NCBI RefSeq assembly: GCF_900277125.1
Contig: NZ_OPYN01000098.1
Coordinates: forward strand, 27,328 to 91,327
DNA: 64,000 bases
Direction of reading: 5' to 3'
DNA from: Pseudomonas inefficax
GTDB taxonomy: Bacteria > Pseudomonadota > Gammaproteobacteria > Pseudomonadales > Pseudomonadaceae
Shown here in pieces: positions 43,036-51,715 of this stretch. Under the pieces are notes generated by a model, which was given only the letters and a program-made list of their open reading frames with translations, made no database searches and was not told the origin of the DNA. The position numbers and the translations under genes were made by a program. Each line of letters begins with the position of its first letter. The stretch's first letter is position 1.

Positions 43036-43461
43036 ATGCATGCCGACGTTGATCTGCAACGTTTCGTCGAGGCGCAGAACCCTATGTATGACCAGGTGAT
43101 GCAGGAACTGCAGGCCGGGCGCAAGCGCAGCCACTGGATGTGGTACGTATTCCCGCAGCTCGATGGCCTGGGCCACAGCGCCATGGCCGAACGCTATGCG
43201 CTGGCCGGTATCGAGGAGGCCCGTGCCTACCTGGCCCATCCGCTGCTTGGCCCGCGCCTGCAAGCCTGCGTGACTGCGCTGCTGCAGCACCGCGACAAGA
43301 GCGCCCGTGAAATGCTCGGCAGCCCCGACCACCTCAAGCTGCGCTCGTGCCTGACCCTGTTCGCCCAGGCAGCGCCCGGCAACCCGTTGTTCCAAGCGGC
43401 ACTGGTGCAGTTCTACGACGGTGAGCCAGACGCCCTGACCCTGGCCAGGTTGCCGGGTTAG
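43036..43461 (+). CDS. DUF1810 family protein
   Basis: 141 residues covering the whole DUF1810 domain: LQRFVEAQNPMYDQVMQELQAGRKRSHWMWYVFPQLDGLGHSAMAERYAL, followed by EEARAYLAHPLLGPRL and DHLKLRSCLTLFA. Function of the family is not established. No signal or membrane segment. ATG 43036 follows GAGGAGGGGGCGAGC. It ends one base before the convergent DUF465 gene. Confidence 0.9.
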   Translation: MHADVDLQRFVEAQNPMYDQVMQELQAGRKRSHWMWYVFPQLDGLGHSAMAERYALAGIEEARAYLAHPLLGPRLQACVTALLQHRDKSAREMLGSPDHLKLRSCLTLFAQAAPGNPLFQAALVQFYDGEPDALTLARLPG

Positions 43462-43462
43462 C

Positions 43463-43705
43463 TCAGGCCTTGCGCTCCAGTTGGCGCTCGATCATGTACT
43501 TCACGGCCAGGCGGCGTTCCTTGAGGTGACGAAGGTCTTCGTCCTCGAAATTGCCAGCCGAGATCGACTCGGCAGCAAGCACCTGGTTGTCGATGTCCAT
43601 GTACTCGTCGAGCAGCCGGTCCAGCGCCTTGTCCTGCTGGCGGCGTTGCTGGACGATTTCACGCGGGTAGTGCAGGTCCTGGTAAAGATCGTGCGAAACA
43701 GGCAT
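43463..43705 (-). CDS. Small YdcH/DUF465-type coiled-coil protein
   Basis: 80 residues, highly charged and alpha-helical: RRQQDKALDRLLDEYMDIDNQVLAAE and DLRHLKERRLAVKYMIERQLERKA, the two-helix hairpin of the YdcH family. Function unknown. ATG 43705 follows GGAGG. Convergent with the DUF1810 gene. Confidence 0.85.
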   Translation of the reverse strand: MPVSHDLYQDLHYPREIVQQRRQQDKALDRLLDEYMDIDNQVLAAESISAGNFEDEDLRHLKERRLAVKYMIERQLERKA

Positions 43706-43966
43706 GGGAGTCCTCCATGGTCAATGCAGTTGCCTCATCTGATTGGAAGGGAGGAATGCGATTGTGTTGAAGCGAGGCGGGGGGAAAGCGACGGATGGTC
43801 GCCGCCTGAAAGGTGAAAATGACTAACTCGCTGTTTTTTGGTAATTTTTTTTCATCAGGGGGTTCACAGACCGAAAGTTTGTTGTTAAAGTGCCGCGCAT
43901 TCCAAGACAACAACCCAGTTGTCACTCAGTTGGAATTGTCAGAGCAGCTAACGCTGCATCCGATAC

Positions 43967-44041
43967 AGGGGCGTCGCCAAGCGGTAAGGCAGCAGGTTTT
44001 GATCCTGCCATGCGTTGGTTCGAATCCAGCCGCCCCTGCCA
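43967..44041 (+). tRNA. tRNA-Gln (anticodon TTG)
   Basis: 75 bases including an encoded CCA. Acceptor arms AGGGGCG/CGCCCCT, D-arm GCC-AAGCGGTAA-GGC, anticodon stem GCAGG/CCTGC around loop TTTTGAT (anticodon TTG, reading CAA), T-arm GTTGG-TTCGAAT-CCAGC, discriminator G. The acceptor starts A1-T72 rather than the E. coli T1-A72. No integrase or attachment-site repeat lies beside it. Confidence 0.96.
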
Positions 44042-44134
44042 TTTTCCTGCTTAAAACGTATCTCGGTCCGGTGCTTGGAAAGACAAGCGCTGGGCTTTGT
44101 CGTTTCCGCACGTTTTTCCGAGGGCTCTGTCAGG

Positions 44135-46522
44135 TCACCTGGCAGTTCCAAGCATCTCGTTCAGCAAGCGGGCCAGTTCATCGGCCTGTACCGGCTTCTG
44201 GATCACCAGGCTGCCCGGCAATTCCAGCCCCTGCAACTCCGCATAACCGGTAAGAAGTACCACCGGCAGGTGCGGGTATCGCTCGCGTGCCGCCAGAGCC
44301 AGTTGTGCACCATTGAACTCGGGCATGGCGAAATCGCTCAGCAGCAGGTCGATCTGCTCATCCAGCAAGGCCAAGGCCTGTTCGCCACTGTGCGCCTGGC
44401 GCACCTGATAGCCGTACTGGCGCAACACATCACCGAGCATGTCGCGTACCAGATGGTCGTCATCCACCAGCAGCACGGTGCGGTTATGGCCGCTTTCGCT
44501 TGTTGAGTGGCTGAGCAGCGATGGCAGCGGTTCGCTGACGGCTTCACCCTTGACTGCCGGCAGGTACACGGCCACCTGCGTGCCACGCCCAAGCGTGGTG
44601 TCGATGCGCACGCCACCCCCGGACTGTTTGGCGAAGCCGAATACCTGGGCCAGGCCCAGGCCGGAGCCCTTGCCGATATCCTTGGTGGTGAAGAACGGCT
44701 CGAACACCTTGGCCAGCACCTCTTCGCTCATGCCGCAGCCGGTATCGCGGATGCTCAGCATCACATATTCGCCGGGGTCCGGGTCTTCCGGACGCTGCGG
44801 GCGGGCGTCGATCCGGGTGTTGCGGGTCGACAGCGTCAGCTGGCCGCCGTCGGGCATTGCATCGCGGGCATTGATCGCCAGGTTGAGAATGATCATTTCG
44901 GTCTGGGTCGGGTCGGTCAGTGCCTGCCACAGGGTTGGTTCCAGGTCCAGCCGCACCGAGACGTTGCCGCCCAAGGTGCGGCGCAGCAACTCTTCCAGGC
45001 CGGACAGGGTGCGGTTGAGGTTCAGTGCCACCGGCTCCAGGCGCTGGCGGCGGGAAAAAGCCAGCAACTGCGAGGTCAGCTTGGCACCACGCTCGCCGGC
45101 TTCGCGAATATGCTTGAGCCGCGCACGGGCCTTTTCCAGGTCGGCTTTGGCCAGGTCCCGTTCGAGGAAGCTGGCGCCGGTGAGGATGACCGTCAGCAGG
45201 TTGTTGAAATCGTGAGCCACACCGGCAGTCAGCTGGCCGACCGCTTCCAGCCGCTGCATCTGCTGCAGCGCAGCCTCGATGCGTTCGCGTTCGGCGATCT
45301 GCTCGCGCAGGCGGGCGTTGGCTTCGGCCAGGCCGAGGGCGGCCTCGCGCTCGCTGGTGATGTCGCGCGCCACCACGTATAGCAGGGTGTCTTCCGGCAC
45401 CACCACCCACGACAACCAGCGTTGCTGGCCACCGGCATCCAGGATGCGCCCGACAAAGCGGGCGCTGGTGCGGCCATGGGCGAGGGCGGCCAGCTCGGTG
45501 AGCAGCAGTTCCTGGTCGTGCTCGGGCAGCAGGTGCAGCAAGGACGATTGGCTCAGGCGTTCGCGGGACAAGCCCAGGCTCGCTTCCCAGGCGGGGTTCA
45601 GCGCGACGGGGGTCAGGTCCTTGTTGAGCACGGCCAGCAAGTCTTGCGACAGTTCCCAGGCACGGTCGCGTTCGCGGGTGCGGCGTTCTACCCTTTCACC
45701 CAGCATCTCGTTGAGCTGGCGCAGTGCCTGGTTGGCCAGGCGCTGGGTGTGGATGTCCTGCAACACCCCGGAAAAGCGCACGCACCGGTCGTTGACGAAC
45801 TGACTCTGGCCGCTGCTGAGCAACCAGCGCGGTTCCAGGCCAGCGGGTTGGGCGATGCGGAATTCGACCCGATAGTGGCCGCCACTTTCCGGGCACATGG
45901 CGTGTTCCACCGCTTCGCGCACCTGCGCCAGGTCGTCGGGGTAGATGCCGGCGTAAAACACCTCGAGGCTCATTTCGGTATCGGCGGGCAGGCCGAACAG
46001 GGTCTTGCAGCGGTCATCCCACAGCAACAGGCCTTCTTGCGGGCGCATGTCCCAGGTGCCCATGCCGGCAGCGTCGATGGCAATGCGCGCACGTGCCTCG
46101 ACGTCGGCCAGGGCCTCTTCGGCGCGGCGTCGGCGCTGGCGCTCTTGCACTTCGGTCAGGGCCCGGCGTACGGCCTTGGGCAGCAGCGGCAGGTTCTTCT
46201 TCAGTACATAGTCGGTGGCGCCCAGGCGGATCATTTCCACCGCATGTTCTTCGCCGTAGATGCCAGACAGGAAGATGAACGGCGTGTCCGGTGCCAGGCG
46301 CTGGGCGATGGCCAGCACTTCAGTGCCGGACGAGCCCGGCAGCACGCAGTCGCACAGGATCAGGTCGTAGCGGGCTTCGCGCAGGGCCTGCTCTACACCG
46401 GCATGGTCGAACACCAGTTGCGCCTGCACCTGTAGCCCGCTGCGTTCCAGGCGCATCAGGGTCAGCTCGGCGTCCATCGAATTGTCTTCGACCATCAGCA
46501 GTTTCAGCGGTGTTGGCTGCAT
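44135..46522 (-). CDS. Hybrid sensor histidine kinase: REC-PAS-PAS-HisKA-HATPase-REC
   Basis: 795 residues from ATG 46522. An N-terminal receiver (about 5-125, DLILCDCVLPGSSG with the phospho-Asp) is followed by two PAS domains (about 145-265 and 300-400), a coiled-coil, HisKA with VAHDFNNLLTVI, HATPase (NLAINARDAMPDGG, DTGCGMSEEV, GSGLGLAQVFGF) and a C-terminal receiver (LLVDDDHLVRDML, LLLSDFAMPEFNG). No membrane segment, so cytosolic. It is 13 bases downstream of a single-domain response regulator and in one operon with a phytochrome. GAGGTG precedes ATG 46522; in-frame GTG 46549 is the alternative. Confidence 0.92.
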   Translation of the reverse strand: MQPTPLKLLMVEDNSMDAELTLMRLERSGLQVQAQLVFDHAGVEQALREARYDLILCDCVLPGSSGTEVLAIAQRLAPDTPFIFLSGIYGEEHAVEMIRLGATDYVLKKNLPLLPKAVRRALTEVQERQRRRRAEEALADVEARARIAIDAAGMGTWDMRPQEGLLLWDDRCKTLFGLPADTEMSLEVFYAGIYPDDLAQVREAVEHAMCPESGGHYRVEFRIAQPAGLEPRWLLSSGQSQFVNDRCVRFSGVLQDIHTQRLANQALRQLNEMLGERVERRTRERDRAWELSQDLLAVLNKDLTPVALNPAWEASLGLSRERLSQSSLLHLLPEHDQELLLTELAALAHGRTSARFVGRILDAGGQQRWLSWVVVPEDTLLYVVARDITSEREAALGLAEANARLREQIAERERIEAALQQMQRLEAVGQLTAGVAHDFNNLLTVILTGASFLERDLAKADLEKARARLKHIREAGERGAKLTSQLLAFSRRQRLEPVALNLNRTLSGLEELLRRTLGGNVSVRLDLEPTLWQALTDPTQTEMIILNLAINARDAMPDGGQLTLSTRNTRIDARPQRPEDPDPGEYVMLSIRDTGCGMSEEVLAKVFEPFFTTKDIGKGSGLGLAQVFGFAKQSGGGVRIDTTLGRGTQVAVYLPAVKGEAVSEPLPSLLSHSTSESGHNRTVLLVDDDHLVRDMLGDVLRQYGYQVRQAHSGEQALALLDEQIDLLLSDFAMPEFNGAQLALAARERYPHLPVVLLTGYAELQGLELPGSLVIQKPVQADELARLLNEMLGTAR

Positions 46523-46535
46523 CGTCGCGGGCACC

Positions 46536-46997
46536 TCAGATGCTGCCACGCCGGTTCAGGCGCAGCGAGCCGGGTGGCGGTTCGTTGAGTACCGCCCAGA
46601 ACACCCCCAGGTCGGAAATGGCGGCGACGAATTCCTTGAACTCCACCGGTTTGACCACGTATGCGTTCACCCCCAGCTCGTAGGCGCGCAGCAGGTCAGG
46701 CTCCTCGCGCGAGGACGTCAGCATCACCGTCGGGATGCTGCGCAGCTCGGCGGTGGCGCGCACTTCCTTGAGCACCTCCAGGCCGTCGACTTTTGGCAGT
46801 TTCAGGTCCAGCAGCAACACGGCGGGGTTGCCATCGTCACGTTCGGCATAGGTATTGCGCCTTAGCAGGTAGTCAAGTGCCTCGGCGCCGTCGCGCAGCA
46901 CGATGACCTCGTTGGCCAACTGGCTGCGCTCCAGCGCCAGGAGCGTCAGCTCCAGGTCCCGTGGGTTGTCTTCGACCAGAAGGATGGGTTTGAGCAT
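46536..46997 (-). CDS. Single-domain response regulator (Rcp1-like, phytochrome-associated)
   Basis: 153 residues, a lone receiver domain with acidic pocket ED (9-10), phospho-acceptor Asp64 in LLLDLKLPKVDG, Ser/Thr in MLTSSREE and Lys in VVKPVEF. The length and an insertion after residue 45 (RRNTYAERDDGN) are typical of Rcp1-like regulators that accept phosphate from bacterial phytochromes. Only 15 bases separate it from the phytochrome gene. With no output domain it probably relays to the following hybrid kinase. Confidence 0.93.
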   Translation of the reverse strand: MLKPILLVEDNPRDLELTLLALERSQLANEVIVLRDGAEALDYLLRRNTYAERDDGNPAVLLLDLKLPKVDGLEVLKEVRATAELRSIPTVMLTSSREEPDLLRAYELGVNAYVVKPVEFKEFVAAISDLGVFWAVLNEPPPGSLRLNRRGSI

Positions 46998-47012
46998 GAT
47001 GGTAGCGGTGCC

Positions 47013-49262
47013 TCAGGTGGTCGCGGGGTGGCGCGGGAGGGTGAAGTGGAAGGTAGCACCCTGGTCAACCTTGCCATGGGCCCATACTCGACCGTCATGG
47101 CGTTCGATGATGCGACGCACACTGGCCAGGCCGATGCCGGTGCCTTCGAAGTCTTCCATGCGGTGCAGGCGCTGGAAAACGCCGAACAGTTTGCTGGCGT
47201 AGGCCATGTCGAAGCCCACGCCGTTGTCACGAATGCAGATCTCGGTTTCGCCCGGGTGTTGCACGGCGCTGATGCCGATGCGCGCCGGGGTGCGCCCACG
47301 TGTGTACTTGATGGCGTTGGCCAGCAGGTTGTGCAAGGCCATGTTGATGAACGCCGGGTCACCGATCACCTTGGGCAATTGCGCGATATCCCAGACAATT
47401 TCGCGGTTTTGGTAGTCGGGCGCAAGTTCGCTGCGAATGGCCTCGACCAGGGCGTTGAGGTCGACCTCGGACAGGCGCAGGGCCGAGCGGCCCATTTGCG
47501 AGAAATTGAGCAGGTTGTCGACCAGGCTCCCGGCAAAATGCGCAGCTTCCTCGATGTGTTGCAAAAAGCGCCTGCCGCGCTCGCCAAGGCTCTGGCCCTC
47601 GGTTTCGCCGAGCAATTCGGAGTAGCCGGCAATATGGCGCAGGGGCGCGCGCAGGTCATGGGACACGCTGTAGGAAAACGCTTCGAGCTCCTTGTTCGAG
47701 CGGCGCAGCTCGCCGGCCAGCTGCGCCAGTTCCTCGGCCTTGCGCAGGACGATGCCGAGCACTGCCGTGCGCAGCTCCTGCACGCCTTCGATGACCAGCG
47801 GGTGCCAGGGTTCGCAGTAGCCGCGCAGTTTTTCTTGCCAGCGTTCGAAACTGTGTCGTGGGTCGAGGTTGCCCTGCGGCCCTACCTGTTTGTTCGGCTG
47901 CCCGGCCCAGTTCACCGTGCGCACTTGCTCGGGGCGGAACCAGAGCAGGTAGTGCGAGTGGATCTGTGAAATGGCTACTGCCAGGACACCGCCAGCATGG
48001 GCCGCGAGCTCGGGCAGTTCATCGATGTCGCGACGCAGGTTGTCGCTATGGAACACACTGTCTTCGCTACGCTGGGATAGCCAGTGCACCAGGGCGGTTA
48101 CCTGAGCGGCCGGCGGGGTCTTGCCGATCAGGTCGCAACGTTCGGCGGAAATGACTGCGGCACCTTGGGCGCCGGCGAAGGCCAGCAGTACTTCGGGCAA
48201 GTCGCGCAGGCCGTCACCGACACTGTCATGGTCGGCCATGGACGAGATCATGCGCACGATGTGTTGGCGCAGCTCCAGCAACTGGCGAGTGTTGGCGTGG
48301 GACTCGCGCGACTCGATCTGCAGCGACAGCACACTGGCCAGCAGCTCGCAGGCGGTACGGGTGCGCAGGTCCACCGGGCGTGGCTGTTCGTGGTGACAGG
48401 ACACCAGCCCCCAGAGTTGCCCGTCGACCACGATCGACAGCGACATCGATGCCAGGGTACCCATGTTGCGCATGTACTGCAGGTGCACTGGCGACACGCT
48501 GCGCAGTGCGGCAAAGCTCAGGTCCAGGGGCTTGCCGGTGCGCGGGTTGGCAGAGGGCAGCAACGGCGAGGCCTGGTAGTTGGCGTCCTCGATCACGCGG
48601 ATGCGGTTGATTCGGTACAACTCGCGCGCCTGGCGCGGTATGTCCGAAGCGGGGAAGCACAGGCCCAGGTAGCTCGGGTACCCCGGGTCGGCCACCTCGG
48701 CCAGCACCTGGCCGTTGCCTTCGGCATCGAAGCGATAGGCCTTTACCCGGCCAAAGCCGGTGATGCGCTTGAGTTGCAGCACTGCCTGCTGCAGCAATTC
48801 CTCGAGGCTGCCGGCCTGGTGCAGGCGGCCTACGAAGCTGCGCACCAGCGGGTAGTAATCGCTTTGCCCGGCAAGGTCCGCCGGCAGACGAGGGGGTTCG
48901 AATTCGGTGATCAGCACCTGGTCGTGACGATGGACCAGCAGGTGCAGGTTGCCGCGGCAAGGCGCGTCCTGGCGCAGCTGCACATCGCTGATGTGGAACG
49001 GAAAGACCTCGTCCTGCGGCAGGCGGGCCAGGTGCAGGCGCAGGTCGAAGGCACCGCTGACCAGTTCGGCAAACTCGCGACCTATCAGTTCACTGGCCGG
49101 TAAACCCAGCCAGTGCTCGACGTTTTCACTGGCCTGGAGTACCCGCATGTCGGTTTCGTCCAGCACCAGCAGGAAGCCGTGGGGCTGGATGCTGCCAGGC
49201 AGCTGGATCGGCTCCTGGGCGCAGCGCTCGAGGGCTTGGGTGAGCGTGCTGTCTGCAATCAT
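47013..49262 (-). CDS. bphP: Bacteriophytochrome sensor histidine kinase (PAS-GAF-PHY-HisKA-HATPase)
   Basis: 749 residues. The N-terminal PAS domain has the biliverdin-binding Cys14 in ERCAQEPIQLPGSIQPHG. The GAF domain carries the knot and bilin motifs: PASDIPRQAR, YQASPLLPSANP, and SFAALRSVSPVHLQYMRNMG. A PHY domain (about 330-500) with the tongue-like WFRPE precedes HisKA FSYSVSHDLRAPL and the HATPase boxes MALHNLLANAIKY, DNGVGFD and GTGIGLASV. It is a red/far-red photoreceptor kinase. No heme oxygenase gene adjoins it, although it must obtain biliverdin. Divergent from the Csu-type pilus operon. Confidence 0.96.
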   Translation of the reverse strand: MIADSTLTQALERCAQEPIQLPGSIQPHGFLLVLDETDMRVLQASENVEHWLGLPASELIGREFAELVSGAFDLRLHLARLPQDEVFPFHISDVQLRQDAPCRGNLHLLVHRHDQVLITEFEPPRLPADLAGQSDYYPLVRSFVGRLHQAGSLEELLQQAVLQLKRITGFGRVKAYRFDAEGNGQVLAEVADPGYPSYLGLCFPASDIPRQARELYRINRIRVIEDANYQASPLLPSANPRTGKPLDLSFAALRSVSPVHLQYMRNMGTLASMSLSIVVDGQLWGLVSCHHEQPRPVDLRTRTACELLASVLSLQIESRESHANTRQLLELRQHIVRMISSMADHDSVGDGLRDLPEVLLAFAGAQGAAVISAERCDLIGKTPPAAQVTALVHWLSQRSEDSVFHSDNLRRDIDELPELAAHAGGVLAVAISQIHSHYLLWFRPEQVRTVNWAGQPNKQVGPQGNLDPRHSFERWQEKLRGYCEPWHPLVIEGVQELRTAVLGIVLRKAEELAQLAGELRRSNKELEAFSYSVSHDLRAPLRHIAGYSELLGETEGQSLGERGRRFLQHIEEAAHFAGSLVDNLLNFSQMGRSALRLSEVDLNALVEAIRSELAPDYQNREIVWDIAQLPKVIGDPAFINMALHNLLANAIKYTRGRTPARIGISAVQHPGETEICIRDNGVGFDMAYASKLFGVFQRLHRMEDFEGTGIGLASVRRIIERHDGRVWAHGKVDQGATFHFTLPRHPATT

Positions 49263-49432
49263 CTATGAAAACGCTCCTGTCGTGTCCTTCCATGCATGCC
49301 GCATGAGTCTAGGCAGGATGAAAGGGGTACACCCTAACAGAATATCGACCCGGATAACGGCCTTTGGCCATTTGAGGGGAATGCTGGCAATGCGTTCTGT
49401 GGCGTGCGGCTTTTTTTTCAAGTGGTAGCGCT

Positions 49433-49454
49433 TTTTGGCTAATACAAAAAAATG
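49433..49454 (+). promoter_or_regulatory. TTTTGGCTAATACA element upstream of the pilus operon
   Basis: Second copy of the element at 42934-42954, 93 bases before the first pilus gene and in the 263-base gap shared with the phytochrome operon. Confidence 0.3.
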
Positions 49455-49525
49455 GCTGCATGCCAGTACTGTGACACCATCTCGCTGCTACGCTCAGACC
49501 AGCAGACATCGACAAGGAAAATAAG

Positions 49526-50053
49526 GTGACGGAGCGCTTCCTGGCCGCCCTGTTGGGCCTTATGTTGAACAGCAGTGCCATGGCCGCGGACTTCCTGGTG
49601 GAAGTACGGGTGCTGGTGCAGCGCGGTTGCATGCTGGTCAACCAGGCCCCCGATGCCGGCGCACAGGCGCTGGGGCGCATCGATCTGGGTGCTGCTGCGC
49701 GGCTGGATGGCCCTGGCGCGCCGCTGACCGGCGTGCTGCCGAGCCAGCGCCTGCCACGGCTGGAATGCAACCCTGGCACCCCCTACCAGGTCCGCGTCGA
49801 CGGTGGTCAGCATGGCGGCGTCGGCGAGCTGCGTTTTCTGGCCAGTGACGATGACACGGCCCGGCCCATACCGTATCGCCTTTATCGCGACGCTGCCTGG
49901 CGCGAACCGCTGGCGGTGAATGTTGCGCATTCGGCGCGGGTGCCGGACAGCGGCTCGGTCGAGCTGCCGTTGCATGCACGGATCGACAAGCTGGCCTGGG
50001 TACCGCCTGCAGGCCTGTATGCCGACCTGCTCAAAGTCACCGTCACCTGGTAG
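49526..50053 (+). CDS. Spore coat U domain pilus subunit 1 (Csu-type)
   Basis: 175 residues from GTG 49526, preceded by AAGGA. A signal peptide (about 1-20, NSSAMAA) is followed by one SCPU domain: RGCMLVN at the N-terminal strand, VRVDGGQHGG, PIPYRLYRD and the C-terminal GLYADLLKVTVTW beta strand used for donor-strand exchange. It begins a seven-gene archaic chaperone-usher operon. Confidence 0.92.
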   Translation: MTERFLAALLGLMLNSSAMAADFLVEVRVLVQRGCMLVNQAPDAGAQALGRIDLGAAARLDGPGAPLTGVLPSQRLPRLECNPGTPYQVRVDGGQHGGVGELRFLASDDDTARPIPYRLYRDAAWREPLAVNVAHSARVPDSGSVELPLHARIDKLAWVPPAGLYADLLKVTVTW

Positions 50054-50083
50054 GGATGCCACCATGCTCAAGGACGCGACGCC

Positions 50084-50620
50084 ATGAACCGCACCTCGAT
50101 CCTGCTGCTTTCCCTGGGCCCGCTGCTGGTACCAGGCGGTGCTGCGCATGGCACCAGCACCGGTTTCATCCAGGCGCGGCTGGTGATCAGCAGTGCATGC
50201 CAGATCAGCAGCAACGAGACGCAACCGGCAACGGTGGGTAACCCCGGCGTGCTGGACTTCGGCGAGCGCGGACCGAACTGGGACCAGCCGCTGCGCAGCC
50301 GGGTTGACGATGTGAGCGGCGAGGGCAGCCTGCAGATCAGTTGCACGCCCGAGGTGCGGGCGTTCAACGTGCGCATCAACGGCGGCCTGAATGGCAGCGA
50401 CGGCATACGGCGACTGAGCAACGGCCGCGAGCTGATCCCCTACCAACTGGCGATTGATCCGGGCGGTAACAGCCGCTACGGCATCGGCCAGGCACGTGCC
50501 TTCACCATCAGCAGTACCCGGCAGATACCGATCCCGATCTACGGCGTGGTAGTGGCGCACCCGCGCGCACTGCCGGCCGGGCTGTACCGTGACACCCTCA
50601 GGGTGACCCTGGACTGGTAA
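50084..50620 (+). CDS. Spore coat U domain pilus subunit 2
   Basis: 178 residues with a signal peptide (about 1-24) and one SCPU domain: ISSACQISSNE, VRINGGLNGSDGIRRLSNG, LIPYQLAIDPG and GLYRDTLRVTLDW. The conserved Cys pair (about 38 and 89) would form the usual disulfide. ATG 50084 follows AAGGA; 30 bases after subunit 1. Confidence 0.92.
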   Translation: MNRTSILLLSLGPLLVPGGAAHGTSTGFIQARLVISSACQISSNETQPATVGNPGVLDFGERGPNWDQPLRSRVDDVSGEGSLQISCTPEVRAFNVRINGGLNGSDGIRRLSNGRELIPYQLAIDPGGNSRYGIGQARAFTISSTRQIPIPIYGVVVAHPRALPAGLYRDTLRVTLDW

Positions 50621-50638
50621 CGACGCAAGGAGACTTCG

Positions 50639-51169
50639 ATGCGAATGAACCTTTCACGCTGCATCCTCGCCGGTCTGGGCCTGGCGCTGGCTTCCCAGGC
50701 CCAGGCCGCCACGACCGGAACCATCGACTCGAAGCTGACCTTGACCGCGGCGTGCCAGGTCAATGGCAGCTCGGGCACCTCGGGGGTGAACTTCGGTGCC
50801 TTGGACTTCGGTACCAAGGATGCCCTGTTCACCACCGTCGACGCCCAGGTAATCGGTGGCGGCGGAGGGGCGATCAGCATTCTCTGTTCGGCCGGCACGG
50901 TCCCCGTGATCCGTGTGGGTGCCGGTGCCCACGATGGCCAGTCGGCCGGGGGCAGTCGTGCGCTTGCGGATGGCCTCGGCAACTTCGTGCCGTACGACTT
51001 CTACACCGATACCGGGCGCACGCAGCTGTTGGCCATCAACGGCACCATCACCTTGCCGACCAGCAGCGGTGCGGCCCAGACCGTCAACCTGTATGGTCAG
51101 GCACGCGGCAAGGCCGGCCTGCCAGCGGGGGTGTACACCGACACGGTGTCCGTAGAGCTGTCGTTCTGA
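50639..51169 (+). CDS. Spore coat U domain pilus subunit 3, CsuA/B-like
   Basis: 176 residues. Signal peptide to about residue 24 (ASQAQAA), then TGTIDSKLTLTAACQVNGSSG, an N-terminal form close to the major CsuA/B subunit of Acinetobacter, ISILCSAGTVPVIRVGAGAHDG, VPYDFYTDTGRTQLL and GVYTDTVSVEL. Of the four single-domain subunits this one best fits the main pilin. ATG 50639 follows AAGGAG. Confidence 0.92.
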   Translation: MRMNLSRCILAGLGLALASQAQAATTGTIDSKLTLTAACQVNGSSGTSGVNFGALDFGTKDALFTTVDAQVIGGGGGAISILCSAGTVPVIRVGAGAHDGQSAGGSRALADGLGNFVPYDFYTDTGRTQLLAINGTITLPTSSGAAQTVNLYGQARGKAGLPAGVYTDTVSVELSF

Positions 51170-51172
51170 GCC

Positions 51173-51676
51173 ATGCGCATCTGGCTGGCGGGCAGCCTGA
51201 GCGGCCTCGGCGTACTGCTGGCCGGGCCCCTGGATGCGGCGACCACCAGCAGTTTCATGGTGACGGCGCAGATCGTCGCCGGGTGCCTGGTGGTTGGTGG
51301 TGTGAGCAGCTACGGGACGCTCGACTACGGTACGCAATCGGCACTCGCCACCGGGGCCATCGGCACCTCGTTGGGCGGTACCACGGTGACCTTTCAGTGC
51401 ACCCCGGGGGTGGCCTTGAGCATGAGCGTGGATGGTGGGCAGAACAGTGCCAGCGGCACACGCAACCTCAAGCGCACGGGTGGCACACAAGTGCTGGCCT
51501 ATCAGTTGTACCGGGACGCGGCCTACAGCCAGAGCCTGGGGATCGGCCAGAGCGTGGCCGTGAACTACAGCGACCCGACGGCGATCAAGTTGCCGGTGTA
51601 CGGGCGGGTCCAGTTGAGCGGCACGTTGCCGGCCGGGACCTACACCGATGTGGTGCAAGTGACGGTGACCTGGTGA
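51173..51676 (+). CDS. Spore coat U domain pilus subunit 4
   Basis: 167 residues. Signal peptide (about 1-22), then SSFMVTAQIVAGCLVVGG, VTFQCTPGVALSMSVDGGQNS, LAYQLYRDAAYSQSLG and GTYTDVVQVTVTW. The gene starts three bases after subunit 3 stops, so the two are translationally coupled. Confidence 0.92.
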   Translation: MRIWLAGSLSGLGVLLAGPLDAATTSSFMVTAQIVAGCLVVGGVSSYGTLDYGTQSALATGAIGTSLGGTTVTFQCTPGVALSMSVDGGQNSASGTRNLKRTGGTQVLAYQLYRDAAYSQSLGIGQSVAVNYSDPTAIKLPVYGRVQLSGTLPAGTYTDVVQVTVTW

Positions 51677-51715
51677 ATGCACCGGCACCAACGACCAGTA
51701 GCCAAGGAGAGTTTC

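Noticed and set aside
43921..43966. A second, degraded tRNA just before tRNA-Gln
   Set aside because: The stretch lacks a T-arm and a pairing acceptor stem; the resemblance is limited to short D-arm-like words.
43967..44041. tRNA-Gln as an integration site for a genomic island
   Set aside because: No integrase, no repeated tRNA 3' end, and no change of codon use is visible on either side.
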